From Eubacterium barkeri (GTDB lineage Bacteria > Bacillota > Clostridia > Eubacteriales > Eubacteriaceae): a stretch of 64,000 nucleotides of DNA. The notes beneath the pieces are model-generated. The model searched no databases and had not been told where the DNA came from. It worked only from the letters and a program-made list of their open reading frames with translations. The stretch's first letter is position 1; every line of letters begins with the position of its first letter. Positions 25,700 through 34,812 of this stretch are shown here, piece after piece. A program made the position numbers and the translations under genes. The DNA lies in contig NZ_FNOU01000006.1 of the NCBI RefSeq assembly GCF_900107125.1, forward strand, positions 62,001 through 126,000. The letters are read 5' to 3'.

Positions 25700-27485
25700 T
25701 GGCCAGGCCCTCCTGTACTGTTTTAATCAAAATGGGAAGACGAATACTGATATTGGTTCCTTCTCCCAGGACGCTTTCCATGGAAATGGTTCCATGGTGC
25801 TTATCCACAATTTGTTTGGCCAGGTATAGGCCAAGGCCGGCACCGCCTTCTCCTTCATTTCTGGCCCGATCTTCTTCCACACGGTAAAAGGCTGAGAAAA
25901 TCTTCTTCTGGTCATTTTCAGAAATACCGACCCCGTAATCCCGAATTGAAACGATAATATTGTCCTCCTCTAAGGTTGATACCACATCGATGATGTCACC
26001 CTTGTCCGAGTATTTAATGGCGTTGTGGAGGATATTGATGAAAAGCTGCTGGAGCCGGCCATAATCGCCAAGGATTTCAGGGAGATTTTCATCGGATTTG
26101 TAGTTGATGCTGATTTCCTTTTGCTGGGATTTGATTTCCATTTGCTCCACCACCTCGTCAAGGAGGGTATGGAGGTTCAGATTGGTCTTTTTGACATCAA
26201 ATTCCGGGCGTTCCAGCTGGTTGACGTTTAAAAGATCATCCACCAGGCGCAGAAGCCGATGGCCTTCACGGTTCATGGTGTCCAAAGAACGGTTTAAAAT
26301 CTCGCCTTCCATAACCTGACGTCGCCTCAGCATATCGGTATATCCGATGATGGTGGTCAAGGGGGTTCGCAGCTCATGGGATACGGAGCTAATAAACTGC
26401 TGCTGTTCCTTTTGAATCTGCTTCGTTGAGGTCATGTTTCGGATGACAATCATATAATTCTCTTCAAATTCAGCTTTCCGAATGGGGCTTCCGATGATGA
26501 GGAGATTTCGGTCATTGCTGTCGACTTCCACAGAAATATGCAGCTTGCCATTTTTTAAATCATCAAAGATATCCCGGAGGAAGGACTGGTATTGAAAATC
26601 GTAAATGGTCTTTGGATTACTGACGTCGAAATACGTTTTAATATACGAATTGGAGGTAATGACATTCCCCTTGGCATCCAAAGCCAAAAGACCATCATCC
26701 AGGGAAGCCAGGACGCTGGCCAGCCGGTTTCGTTCCGAATTTAGCTGATTGATGACATTGTTGACGTTCTGGGTCATGCTGTTGAACACCCGGGTCAAAT
26801 CCCCGATTTCATCCTCCCGGCGGTAATGGATTTGAACATTGTAATTGCCATGGGTGATTTCCTTTGAGATCTTCGTCAGCTCCTTAATGGGTTGGATGAA
26901 ATGATTGGAATAGGATAGGGTGATGACGACCAAAAGGGGAAATCCCAAGGCGCAGCCCAGAGCATAAAAAAACAGACAGGTATTCAGCTGGGCATCCATG
27001 GCAGCCAGGGAATATAGAAAGCCAATATAGCCGATGTTCTCCCCAGCGAAGGTGATAGGCTGCAAAAATTCGACAACCGGCGTCCCCATGGATTCAGTGT
27101 AGAGCATCGTGGCGTTGCCCGTGGCTTCTGCCTGGGAAATGGATTCGGAAAAATCCAGGGAACTGTCATCCGTGGGATTATACAACGGTTTGCCCTCTGA
27201 TGAAAAAATGAGGGCAGGCGTATTGGTTGTTGCGAAAATGGCGCTGCTGATCTGACGGGCCGTTTTATTAAAATAAGCGGCAGCATCACTCCCATCGGAA
27301 TTACTTTCAGCAGACTCTTCAATATAAAGGGTGGCATTCTGCCCCATCACTGCCAGCTCTGAGCGGGCGGTGATGACATAATGGTAGATCGTCCCCTGGA
27401 CGATGCAAAACAGGATGAAGCCAAAGATGGCCAGGAAAATCGCGATATTATAGGCTATGATCCGGCCACGATAGGTTAGCTGCAT
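25692..27485 (-). CDS. Membrane sensor histidine kinase
   Basis: A 597-residue kinase: transmembrane helix (about 10-32), extracellular sensor (about 33-170), second helix (about 172-192), HAMP (about 193-245), PAS domain (about 255-355), HisKA with phosphorylated H370 in SVSHELRTPLTT, and HATPase_c with N box NAIKYSD, G1 DYGVGI and G2 GGAGLGL. The TM-sensor-TM-HAMP-PAS-HisKA plan is that of WalK/VicK and PhoR kinases. The response regulator gene lies 10 bases upstream and the lipoprotein gene downstream. Confidence 0.9.
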   Translation of the reverse strand: MQLTYRGRIIAYNIAIFLAIFGFILFCIVQGTIYHYVITARSELAVMGQNATLYIEESAESNSDGSDAAAYFNKTARQISSAIFATTNTPALIFSSEGKPLYNPTDDSSLDFSESISQAEATGNATMLYTESMGTPVVEFLQPITFAGENIGYIGFLYSLAAMDAQLNTCLFFYALGCALGFPLLVVITLSYSNHFIQPIKELTKISKEITHGNYNVQIHYRREDEIGDLTRVFNSMTQNVNNVINQLNSERNRLASVLASLDDGLLALDAKGNVITSNSYIKTYFDVSNPKTIYDFQYQSFLRDIFDDLKNGKLHISVEVDSNDRNLLIIGSPIRKAEFEENYMIVIRNMTSTKQIQKEQQQFISSVSHELRTPLTTIIGYTDMLRRRQVMEGEILNRSLDTMNREGHRLLRLVDDLLNVNQLERPEFDVKKTNLNLHTLLDEVVEQMEIKSQQKEISINYKSDENLPEILGDYGRLQQLFINILHNAIKYSDKGDIIDVVSTLEEDNIIVSIRDYGVGISENDQKKIFSAFYRVEEDRARNEGEGGAGLGLYLAKQIVDKHHGTISMESVLGEGTNISIRLPILIKTVQEGLANE

Positions 27486-27495
27486 GGGTTTTTCC

Positions 27496-28182
27496 TCAGA
27501 TTTTTCTCATTTTATAGCCAATACCAAAAACCGTCTGGATAAATTTATTGGGCTGGGTATCGATTTTTCGGCGGATACGCTGGACGTGCATATCCACGGT
27601 ACGGGTATCACCATAGTAATCATAACCCCAAATTTTTTCTAAAAGGGCATCTCTGGGGAAAACCTGCTCCAGATTAGAGGCCAGAAGATACAATAAATCA
27701 AATTCCTTGGGGGTTAAATGGATTTCATTCCCCTCCAGAAGCACCATTCGCTCCTCGGGCATAATGCTTAAAGGGCCGTTGGTGATGATGACGTTCTTGC
27801 TTTTATTGTCCGAAGAACGGGATGAACGGCGGAGATGGGCCTTGATTCGGGCCAGAAGCTCCCGGTTGTCAAAGGGCTTGGTGAGGTAGTCGTCTGCGCC
27901 TAATTCTAAGCCTAATACCTTATCAACAATATCGGTTTTAGCCGTGAGAAGGATGATGGGAACCTCTAAAACAGGGGAGAGGGTTTTACACACATCGTAC
28001 CCGTTTACCTTGGGAAGCATGATATCTAAGACAATTAAATCCGGAAGCCAGCGCTTTCCCTTTTCAATGGCCTCTTCACCATCGTAAGCGGTTTCTACCT
28101 GGTAGCCTTCAAATTCTAACTCCATTTTAATTAAATCGACAATGGCGGCTTCATCATCCACCACTAAAATTTTTTCGTTCAT
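27496..28182 (-). CDS. OmpR/PhoB-type response regulator
   Basis: A 228-residue regulator: receiver domain with DD at 9-10, phosphorylated D53 in LIVLDIMLPK and the lysine in LTKPFDN, then a winged-helix DNA-binding domain (EIHLTPKEFDLLYLLASN and MHVQRIRRKID). It resembles WalR/YycF and PhoP, but those cannot be told apart by eye. It is first in the kinase operon and is its obvious partner. Confidence 0.9.
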   Translation of the reverse strand: MNEKILVVDDEAAIVDLIKMELEFEGYQVETAYDGEEAIEKGKRWLPDLIVLDIMLPKVNGYDVCKTLSPVLEVPIILLTAKTDIVDKVLGLELGADDYLTKPFDNRELLARIKAHLRRSSRSSDNKSKNVIITNGPLSIMPEERMVLLEGNEIHLTPKEFDLLYLLASNLEQVFPRDALLEKIWGYDYYGDTRTVDMHVQRIRRKIDTQPNKFIQTVFGIGYKMRKI

Positions 28183-28203
28183 GGGATCTCCTTTGTTCTA
28201 TCA

Positions 28204-28914
28204 TTAAAACCATAAATTAAATTGTGCTTTATTCTGGATGGCCGACAGTACCCGGTTATCCAGTTCCGGAATGGTCTTTCGCATATCGGCCAAAAGATTT
28301 TTAATCGCCTCTCGTTTGGTATGTCCATCCGCCGGGCAGGTGCTTTTAACTACGGGAAGGGCCTGACATTCCTTGTTAAAGAGAATGTCTTTTTCCCGGG
28401 TGTAGACCAAGGGACGGATCAGGGTGATATCCTTTCGGTCCAGATGAGTGATCGGCTGGAAGGTATTAACCCGGGCCTCATAAAAAAGGCTTAAGAAAAA
28501 GGTTTCCACCGCATCATCCATATGGTGGCCCAGGGCAATGGTCCGACAGTCCCGGCTGAGGGCCAGGTCATGCAGGGCACCCCGCTTCATGCGGGCACAG
28601 AGGGAACAGGGATTTTTCTCCCTTCGTGCATCAAAGACAATGGGACCAATCTGGGTCTTTTCAATGGTATAGGGAACCCCAATGCTGTAACAGTATTCTT
28701 TAACAGGGGCAAAATCCATTCCTGGAAAGCCCATATCCAAGGTGATGGCCTCGAGCTCGAAGGGCTCCGGCGAAAAAATCTGATAGTGCTTAAGGGCGGA
28801 CAATAGGGCGATGCTGTCCTTGCCACCGGAAAGTCCCACTGCAATACGATCACCCGGGGTAATCATATTAAAGGTCTGAATGGCCCGACGCATTGAGCCG
28901 AGAATTTTTTGCAT
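28204..28914 (-). CDS. TtcA family PP-loop tRNA thiolase
   Basis: A 236-residue protein of the TtcA branch of the PP-loop ATPases. The ATP loop is VGLSGGKDS, with the paired cysteines CSLC near residue 105 and a further CPADGHTKRE motif; ALGHHMDD is typical. TtcA adds sulfur at cytidine 32 of tRNA using an Fe-S cluster held by three cysteines, here likely the CXXC pair and the CPADG cysteine. TilS is excluded by the CXXC and short length. It ends 21 bases from the response regulator start and may be first in that operon. Confidence 0.82.
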   Translation of the reverse strand: MQKILGSMRRAIQTFNMITPGDRIAVGLSGGKDSIALLSALKHYQIFSPEPFELEAITLDMGFPGMDFAPVKEYCYSIGVPYTIEKTQIGPIVFDARREKNPCSLCARMKRGALHDLALSRDCRTIALGHHMDDAVETFFLSLFYEARVNTFQPITHLDRKDITLIRPLVYTREKDILFNKECQALPVVKSTCPADGHTKREAIKNLLADMRKTIPELDNRVLSAIQNKAQFNLWF

Positions 28915-28950
28915 ATCTTGATAAATCCTTTATAAAAAAATTCATTTTAG

Positions 28951-28979
28951 TTGTCATCGGGATAAAAAACCGATACAAT
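28951..28979 (+). promoter_or_regulatory. Promoter of the 29.0-31.6 kb operon
   Basis: TTGTCA (28951-28956), a 17-base spacer and TACAAT (28974-28979). A 5-bp dyad lies inside the spacer. Confidence 0.72.
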
Positions 28980-29060
28980 GGGAAAGCATTCGTTTTAGAA
29001 TGCCAATTATTCTTATCTTACCATTTTATGGAAAAGAAAACAACAAAGGAGATTATCCGA

Positions 29061-29552
29061 ATGACACAATCGATTATTAATTTTTTTGCATTTTTCCCAG
29101 ACTGGCTGGAGATTTTTATCATTTCGATGATTCCTGTGGTGGAGCTGCGTGGTGCCATCCCATGGGGAGATTTGGTTTTACGCATGCCTTATTTGCAGAC
29201 CTTTTTACTGGCGTGGCTTGGGAGTATTGTACCGGCGCCCTTCATTTTAAAATTCCTGCCGGCGGTGCTGAATTGGATGCGGGGCACAAAAATTTTTGGA
29301 CCCTTTGCCAATTGGCTCCATACAAGGGGAATCAATAAATCTAAAAAGATTACCCAATACAAATTCTGGGGATTGATGATTTTTGTAGCCATCCCCCTGC
29401 CGGGAACCGGCGTATGGACCGGGTGTCTGGCAGCCGCCCTTATTGAAATGGATTTTAAGCAGGGAATGCTTTCTGTGGCATTGGGTTCTGCGGTTGCCGG
29501 GGTCATTATGACGATCCTATGTGCCATGGGATTGGCTGCTGTGGGGGCTTAA
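29061..29552 (+). CDS. Small multidrug-export family (PF06695) membrane protein
   Basis: A 163-residue membrane protein with the family pattern MIPVVELRGAIPWG, then a cytoplasmic loop and FVAIPLPGTGVWTG, the signature of the putative small multidrug export family, which is related to DedA proteins. About four hydrophobic segments. The true substrate is not known. The ATG at 29061 follows AAAGGAG; longer frames upstream run through the promoter at 28951. Confidence 0.82.
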   Translation: MTQSIINFFAFFPDWLEIFIISMIPVVELRGAIPWGDLVLRMPYLQTFLLAWLGSIVPAPFILKFLPAVLNWMRGTKIFGPFANWLHTRGINKSKKITQYKFWGLMIFVAIPLPGTGVWTGCLAAALIEMDFKQGMLSVALGSAVAGVIMTILCAMGLAAVGA

Positions 29553-29553
29553 A

Positions 29554-30351
29554 ATGATTAAGCTGTTAGCCTTAGATTTGGATGATACCCTTCTGACTTC
29601 AGATAAACGGGTAACGGATGGTAATCGACAGGCACTTCTGGCGTGCTTAGATCAGGGCATACATGTGGTTACAGCTAGCGGGCGGTTCAATGAATCCCAA
29701 TTGGCTTTTATCCGGATGATCAACCTTGGGTTGGAAAAAAATCCCCATTTAGGGGATGGCGGCGGCACAATCTTTAATGAAGATGGGATTCTTGAGATTA
29801 TGGGGGCTTTTCCCCGAAGGATTTATGCCGCTGTGCTTAAGCGCATACGGGAAATTGGACTGCCTTGCTATGTGACCAATGGCGAGAATGTGTATTACGA
29901 TATTGCAGAACAGCCTCTGCGCAGCATCTATAATCAGGCCAAGGGAGCGCGGCGGGATTATATCTTTCCCATTGATGATTTAATGGCAGTAAAAAACCCC
30001 ATGAAATTCGTCTTTGCCTTTACCTCCGAGGAAGAGCTGGCCCGCATCCAGGAAATCCAGCATCCGGGGACCATTAACTTTAGTGCGGGGCGTAACCTCC
30101 GGGAAATTACCATGGTGGATATGAACAAATTAAATGGCCTAAAGGAAATTGCGAAAATCTATGGGGTAGAGCTATCAGAAATTGCCTGCTTTGGCGATAG
30201 TGAAAATGACATTCAGATGCTTGAAGGCGCTGGATTAGGATTTGCGGTGGCCAACGCCATGGAAAATGCGAAGGCAGCGGCGGATATCGTTGGAGAAAAA
30301 ACCAACGATGAGGACGGAATCGCCTGGCTTATCGAGCGATATATTTTATGA
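29554..30351 (+). CDS. HAD family Cof-type phosphatase
   Basis: A 265-residue Cof/class IIB HAD phosphatase. Motif I is LALDLDDTLLTS, motif II SGRF, motif III the lysine in LNGLKEIA, and motif IV CFGDSENDIQML. Substrates of this group are sugar phosphates, flavin mononucleotide or similar metabolites. It starts one base after the preceding stop, so it is in the same operon. The exact substrate is not inferable. Confidence 0.88.
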   Translation: MIKLLALDLDDTLLTSDKRVTDGNRQALLACLDQGIHVVTASGRFNESQLAFIRMINLGLEKNPHLGDGGGTIFNEDGILEIMGAFPRRIYAAVLKRIREIGLPCYVTNGENVYYDIAEQPLRSIYNQAKGARRDYIFPIDDLMAVKNPMKFVFAFTSEEELARIQEIQHPGTINFSAGRNLREITMVDMNKLNGLKEIAKIYGVELSEIACFGDSENDIQMLEGAGLGFAVANAMENAKAAADIVGEKTNDEDGIAWLIERYIL

Positions 30352-30374
30352 TGCAATAGGAAGAAGGTTTGATG

Positions 30375-31583
30375 ATGGCATTTCATGCAGCATTTTACGC
30401 GGGAAATCGGCAGCGTCTGGGGGATAAAATGACCCCAAATAGCATCGCACTGTTTTTTTCAGGATGGTCTGTGGTGCGCTCTGGTGATGCGGACTATCCC
30501 TTTTTTACCAATAATAATTTTTATTATCTGACAGGCATTACCGATCCAGAAGTCACCTTGGCCATTGTCAAGGCTGGGGATGGCGAATTATCCTGCCGTC
30601 TCTTTATCAATGAGGTGGACCCCCTTTTGGAAAAGTGGGTGGGAAAAAAGATTCGTAGGGAAGAAGCTACTCAGATTTCCGGAATCGATGAGGTGGATTA
30701 TCAAAATCACTTAGCCCATTGGCTGGAGGACCGGACAGAAACCTGTCTTTACCTGGATTCAGAAGTTCCGCCACATCAGAAAAGGAATATTGAAACAGCG
30801 CTTACCGGGTGGTCTGGTTCAGAATCTGCCGATAGTGCCCCTCTTATGCAGTCCCTGCGCAATATCAAGCAGGATGTAGAAATCGAGGCCCTTCGTCAGG
30901 CCATTGCCATGACTGCAGAAGGGATTAAAGCCATCCGACAGAACCTGAAGCCCGGGATGATGGAATATCAGGTACAGGCGGTGTTTGAATATGCCATTGC
31001 CATGGCCGGCGCTCAGAGCGTCTCCTTTGACACCATCGTCGCTTCGGGTGTCCATGGGCCAACCCTGCACTATGTTACAAACCAAGACTCTATTGGCCAG
31101 GATGATTTGGTTTTACTGGATTTAGGAGCCCGGTACGAGGGCTATTGCGGGGATATCAGCCGGACACTGGCGGCCTCTGGTCATTTTACAAAGGATCAGG
31201 AACGGGTATACACATCGGTATTAGAGGCACAAAAAAAACTCATTACCCTGTATACTCCGGGGCGGCCCATGACCGAGATTCAGGAGGCCGCTAAAGAGCT
31301 GCTTTATGAAAACTTAAGCCGTCATGGTATCGAGCCGCCAGATGGTGATATCGGTCAGTACTATTACCATGGTGTTGGCCACCCCCTGGGATTGGATACC
31401 CATGATTTAGGGCGGCAGCCAGGCATGGTCCTTGCCCCTGGAATGGTGATTACCTGTGAGCCGGGGCTATATTTGGCCGATTACGGAATTGGCGTACGCA
31501 TTGAAGATGATATACTCGTCACCGCTCAAGGCCCCGTTAATCTGTCCCCTCAAATTCCCAAGGAATTGGATGAAATCCAATGA
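30375..31583 (+). CDS. Xaa-Pro aminopeptidase (aminopeptidase P)
   Basis: A 402-residue M24B metallopeptidase. The N-terminal creatinase-like domain (about 1-165) is followed by the pita-bread fold with metal ligands in LDLGARYEGYCGDISRT (two aspartates), YYHGVGHPLGLDTHD (histidine), TCEPGLYL and VRIEDD (glutamates). It removes N-terminal residues before proline in peptides. Two ATGs (30372, 30375) follow an AGAAGG site; the second has the better spacing. It follows the HAD gene in the same operon. Confidence 0.88.
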   Translation: MAFHAAFYAGNRQRLGDKMTPNSIALFFSGWSVVRSGDADYPFFTNNNFYYLTGITDPEVTLAIVKAGDGELSCRLFINEVDPLLEKWVGKKIRREEATQISGIDEVDYQNHLAHWLEDRTETCLYLDSEVPPHQKRNIETALTGWSGSESADSAPLMQSLRNIKQDVEIEALRQAIAMTAEGIKAIRQNLKPGMMEYQVQAVFEYAIAMAGAQSVSFDTIVASGVHGPTLHYVTNQDSIGQDDLVLLDLGARYEGYCGDISRTLAASGHFTKDQERVYTSVLEAQKKLITLYTPGRPMTEIQEAAKELLYENLSRHGIEPPDGDIGQYYYHGVGHPLGLDTHDLGRQPGMVLAPGMVITCEPGLYLADYGIGVRIEDDILVTAQGPVNLSPQIPKELDEIQ

Positions 31584-31612
31584 AGCCTCATCGAATTTAA
31601 TCCTTAAGGGAC

Positions 31613-31641
31613 TTGACAAAAGAGTCGTCCATGATTAAGAT
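31613..31641 (+). promoter_or_regulatory. Promoter of the SAM riboswitch-metK unit
   Basis: TTGACA (31613-31618), 17 bases, TAAGAT (31636-31641), placed just before the riboswitch. Confidence 0.82.
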
Positions 31642-31661
31642 ATTAAGCAGTAATTGAATAT

Positions 31662-31796
31662 TTACCTATCCAGAGAGGCAGAGGGACAGGCCCGATGAAG
31701 CCCGGCAACCAGCAAATGCATGGTGCCAATACCTGCAGTAAAACTGCGATGATGGGATGACACAAAAGGGTCCCGTTTTCCAATGGGGCCCTTTTC
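31662..31796 (+). promoter_or_regulatory. SAM-I (S-box) riboswitch with terminator
   Basis: The aptamer (about 31662-31763) has the S-box core: AGAGAGGCAGAGGGACAGGC, CCCGATGAAGCCCGGCAACC, then GGTGCCAATACCTGCAG and a closing GATGATGGGATG. A terminator stem (31764-31774 with 31786-31796) follows. Binding of S-adenosylmethionine would favour the terminator and reduce metK expression, the classic control of S-box genes. Confidence 0.95.
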
Positions 31797-31858
31797 GTAT
31801 AAACGAATGAATTCCAGGTAAACACGCGATTACAAAAATAACAACATAAGGAGTGTTT

Positions 31859-33037
31859 ATGAAACGTTTATTTACTTCTGAATCCGTAACCGAAGGGCAT
31901 CCGGATAAAATTTGTGACCAGGTTTCTGATGCGGTCTTAGACGCTATTTTAGAACAAGACCCCATGGCCCGGGTAGCTTGTGAAACCTCGGTATCCACTG
32001 GTCTCGTTTTAGTCTCCGGTGAGATTTCCACCCATTGCTATGTCGATATTCCAAAGGTGGTCCGGGAAACCATTCGCGGCATCGGCTACGATCGGGCCAA
32101 GTACGGCTTTGACTGTGATACCTGTGCCGTGCTGGCATCCATTGATGAGCAATCTGCGGATATCGCCATGGGCGTTGATAAAGGTCTGGAAGCCAAAGAA
32201 GGCGAAGTCGATGATATCGAGCTGGCCACCGGTGCGGGAGATCAGGGAATGATGTTTGGCTACGCCTGTGACGACACCCCGGTTTATCTGCCAATGCCCA
32301 TCTATCTGGCCCATAAGCTGGCCCGGAAGCTTTCAGAAGTCCGTAAGGATGGTACGCTAACCTATTTACGGCCTGATGGGAAATCCCAGGTCACTGTGGA
32401 ATACGAGGATGGTGTACCGGTGAGAGTGGATACCGTGGTTATTTCAACCCAGCACGATGCCGCTGTGGATCTTGCAACCATTCGCAGAGATTTGATTGAG
32501 AACGTCATTAAGCCTGTCATCAGTGATGACTTAATGGATGAAAATACCAAAATTTTTATCAATCCCACCGGGCGTTTCGTTATTGGTGGTCCCCAGGGGG
32601 ATGCTGGTCTTACCGGCAGAAAGATTATTGTGGATACCTACGGCGGAATGGGGCGTCACGGCGGCGGTGCATTCTCCGGGAAGGATCCGACAAAGGTTGA
32701 CCGCTCCGCCGCTTACGCGGCCCGTTATATTGCTAAAAACGTTGTGGCCGCTGGATTGGCTAAGAAATGTGAAGTCCAACTGGCCTATGCCATCGGTGTC
32801 GCTAAGCCGGTCTCCATTTATGTCGATACCTTTGGCACGGGAGTTGTAAGTGAAGAGGATATAGTTAATGTGATTCAAAATCATGTTGATTTAAGACCTG
32901 AAGCTATAATTCGTAATCTTGGTTTGCGCCAACCCATTTACAAACAGACGGCGGCATATGGCCATTTTGGAAGGGATGATATTGAGTTGCCCTGGGAAAA
33001 CACGGATTTAGTGGATGTTTTCAAGGAAATCTTATAA
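31859..33037 (+). CDS. metK: S-adenosylmethionine synthetase
   Basis: A 392-residue methionine adenosyltransferase making S-adenosylmethionine from methionine and ATP. It begins [18 protein letters not shown], has [12 protein letters not shown], the P-loop-like [18 protein letters not shown] and DIELPWE near the end. AAGGAG precedes the ATG at 31859; a GTG six bases earlier lies too close to that site. It is controlled by the SAM riboswitch upstream and followed by a terminator. Confidence 0.97.
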   Translation: MKRLFTSESVTEGHPDKICDQVSDAVLDAILEQDPMARVACETSVSTGLVLVSGEISTHCYVDIPKVVRETIRGIGYDRAKYGFDCDTCAVLASIDEQSADIAMGVDKGLEAKEGEVDDIELATGAGDQGMMFGYACDDTPVYLPMPIYLAHKLARKLSEVRKDGTLTYLRPDGKSQVTVEYEDGVPVRVDTVVISTQHDAAVDLATIRRDLIENVIKPVISDDLMDENTKIFINPTGRFVIGGPQGDAGLTGRKIIVDTYGGMGRHGGGAFSGKDPTKVDRSAAYAARYIAKNVVAAGLAKKCEVQLAYAIGVAKPVSIYVDTFGTGVVSEEDIVNVIQNHVDLRPEAIIRNLGLRQPIYKQTAAYGHFGRDDIELPWENTDLVDVFKEIL

Positions 33038-33062
33038 AAGTCACAGCTGATATTTTCGTAAA

Positions 33063-33102
33063 AAATTATGCTCTGGAAGAACTTCAGGGCATAATTTTTT
33101 TT
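33063..33102 (+). terminator. metK terminator
   Basis: A 13-bp stem with one G-U pair (33063-33075 with 33085-33097) followed by a long T-tract. Confidence 0.9.
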
Positions 33103-33122
33103 GAAAAAAATTCACTTTATTA

Positions 33123-33151
33123 AGGACATTATATCGTTTTTCGGTTATAAT
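33123..33151 (+). promoter_or_regulatory. Promoter of ftsEX
   Basis: TATAAT at 33146-33151 with a weak -35 (AGGACA, 33123-33128) at 17 bases. Confidence 0.6.
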
Positions 33152-33204
33152 CATACCAAGAATCGGTCAGTGACGAAAAGACTGACTAGTAAGGATGTAT
33201 TAAG

Positions 33205-33891
33205 ATGATTGAGTTTATTAATGTAACTAAAACTTATGAAAAAAATGAAAAAGACGCATTAAGGGATATCAATCTTTTCATCGATAAAGGAGAGTTTGTC
33301 TTCCTGGTGGGGCGAAGCGGTGCCGGGAAATCGACATTCATCAAATTATTGCTGAGGGAAATCGAAACCACCCAAGGTGTGGTTAAAATTAAAAACCATG
33401 ATATTTCCAAGCTTTCTAAAAAGGAAATTCCATATCTGAGACGGAAACTCGGCGTTGTTTTCCAGGATTTCCGCTTGCTTGAAAATAAGAATGTGTATGA
33501 AAATGTGGCTTATGCTATGGAAATTATCGGTCGTCCAGAGCGTAAAATTCGGAAAAAGGTTCCGTTGGCTTTGGAAATGGTCGGGCTATCCCATCGAATG
33601 TACCATTATCCCCATGAACTTTCCGGTGGGGAGCAGCAGCGTGTGGTTATCGCCCGGGCGATTATTAATAATCCCAGTATCCTCATTTGTGATGAACCCA
33701 CAGGAAACCTTGACCCAGAGACCTCCAAGGATATTATGCGGATCTTGCTGGAAATCAATCGTCATGGCACGACGGTGGTTGTTGTTACCCATGATAGTGA
33801 AATGGTGGATGTTATGCAAAAGCGTGTGCTTACCTTAGAGGGAGGCTGTCTAACCAGTGATGAAAGGGGCGGATACACCAATGCCCAATAG
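33205..33891 (+). CDS. ftsE: Cell-division ATP-binding protein FtsE
   Basis: A 228-residue ABC ATPase: Walker A GRSGAGKST, Q loop VFQDFRLL, signature LSGGEQQRV, Walker B ILICDEPTGNLDP. With FtsX it forms a membrane complex that does not transport but switches on peptidoglycan hydrolases at the division site or side wall. ftsX overlaps its 3' end and an EnvC-like M23 protein follows, a natural effector for the complex. Confidence 0.95.
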   Translation: MIEFINVTKTYEKNEKDALRDINLFIDKGEFVFLVGRSGAGKSTFIKLLLREIETTQGVVKIKNHDISKLSKKEIPYLRRKLGVVFQDFRLLENKNVYENVAYAMEIIGRPERKIRKKVPLALEMVGLSHRMYHYPHELSGGEQQRVVIARAIINNPSILICDEPTGNLDPETSKDIMRILLEINRHGTTVVVVTHDSEMVDVMQKRVLTLEGGCLTSDERGGYTNAQ

Positions 33892-34798
33892 TCAGTGGCG
33901 TGCGATGTCCCGGTCGGTGATCCGGGATACCGCCAACAGTATCAAGCGGAACAGCCTCATGAGTTTGGCGTCGGTTTTTTCCATCATGGCGGCGCTGGTC
34001 ATTCTCGGCTTCTTCCTCATTCTCACCATTAATATCAGACAGGCCACGGCAAATGTAGAATCAGGATTAGAGATAAAAGTGTTTTTGAAGCAGGATGTAA
34101 CGGAAGCGGATAAAACAACCATTGAACAAGGTCTTCGCAGCAGTGACATGATTGCAAGTGTAAAATTTGAAAATAAGGATGAAGCCCTGAATAATTTTTC
34201 AGGCCAATTAAGCAGCTATTCCAGTTTGTTATCCTCCTTTAATGCAGAGAACAATCCCATGCCGGAATCTTTTGTAGTAACGGCAAAGAATGCAGAGGAT
34301 ATGGCTACCATTAAAACCTATGCCGAGGGATTGAGCTCTACGGGGATTGAATACGTTAAATACGGCGAAGATTATGTTACGGCACTAACGAATTTTAACC
34401 ACTTTGCCAATTTAATGAGTATTGTTGTCACGGCGGTTTTATCCGTTATTGCTTTACTGCTCATTTACAATACCATTAAAATTACCGTTTTTGCCAGGCG
34501 TAAGGAAATCGGTATTATGAAGTATGTTGGCGCAACCGATGGCTATATTCGAATCCCCTTCGTACTGGAGGGTACCTTCTTAGGGATTATTGCAGCGGTG
34601 GTGGCCTTGCTGGCGCTACGCAGTGGATACTTCTTCGTGTTAGGCTTTTTAAGCGGCAATTCGTTGCTGTCCATCACCTCAACCTTAGCCACGCCTGGAG
34701 CAGTGGTGGGGCAGTTGTCATTCTTTTTCATTGTGTATGGTGTGGTAATTGGTGCCCTGGGGAGTATCTTTGCCATTCGGAAATTCCTTGATGTATAA
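33881..34798 (+). CDS. ftsX: Cell-division membrane protein FtsX
   Basis: A 305-residue permease-like protein with four membrane segments (about 30-52 and three in the last 130 residues) and a large extracellular domain between the first and second (about 55-185). The motif FARRKEIGIMKYVGATDGYIR is the FtsX cytoplasmic loop. The start is uncertain: ATG at 33881 lies 11 bases inside ftsE, and another ATG at 33857 is in frame. It couples FtsE ATP hydrolysis to an external hydrolase, probably the next gene's product. Confidence 0.93.
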   Translation: MPNSQWRAMSRSVIRDTANSIKRNSLMSLASVFSIMAALVILGFFLILTINIRQATANVESGLEIKVFLKQDVTEADKTTIEQGLRSSDMIASVKFENKDEALNNFSGQLSSYSSLLSSFNAENNPMPESFVVTAKNAEDMATIKTYAEGLSSTGIEYVKYGEDYVTALTNFNHFANLMSIVVTAVLSVIALLLIYNTIKITVFARRKEIGIMKYVGATDGYIRIPFVLEGTFLGIIAAVVALLALRSGYFFVLGFLSGNSLLSITSTLATPGAVVGQLSFFFIVYGVVIGALGSIFAIRKFLDV

Positions 34799-34812
34799 TA
34801 TTTGGAGGAAAC

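Noticed and set aside
25692-28182. Naming the two-component pair walRK
   Set aside because: Domain order fits, but PhoPR-type systems share it and the walRK accessory genes (yycH, yycI, walJ, htrA) are not here.
28204-28914. tRNA-Ile lysidine synthetase (TilS)
   Set aside because: The CXXC and CPADG cysteines and lack of TilS C-terminal domains fit TtcA.
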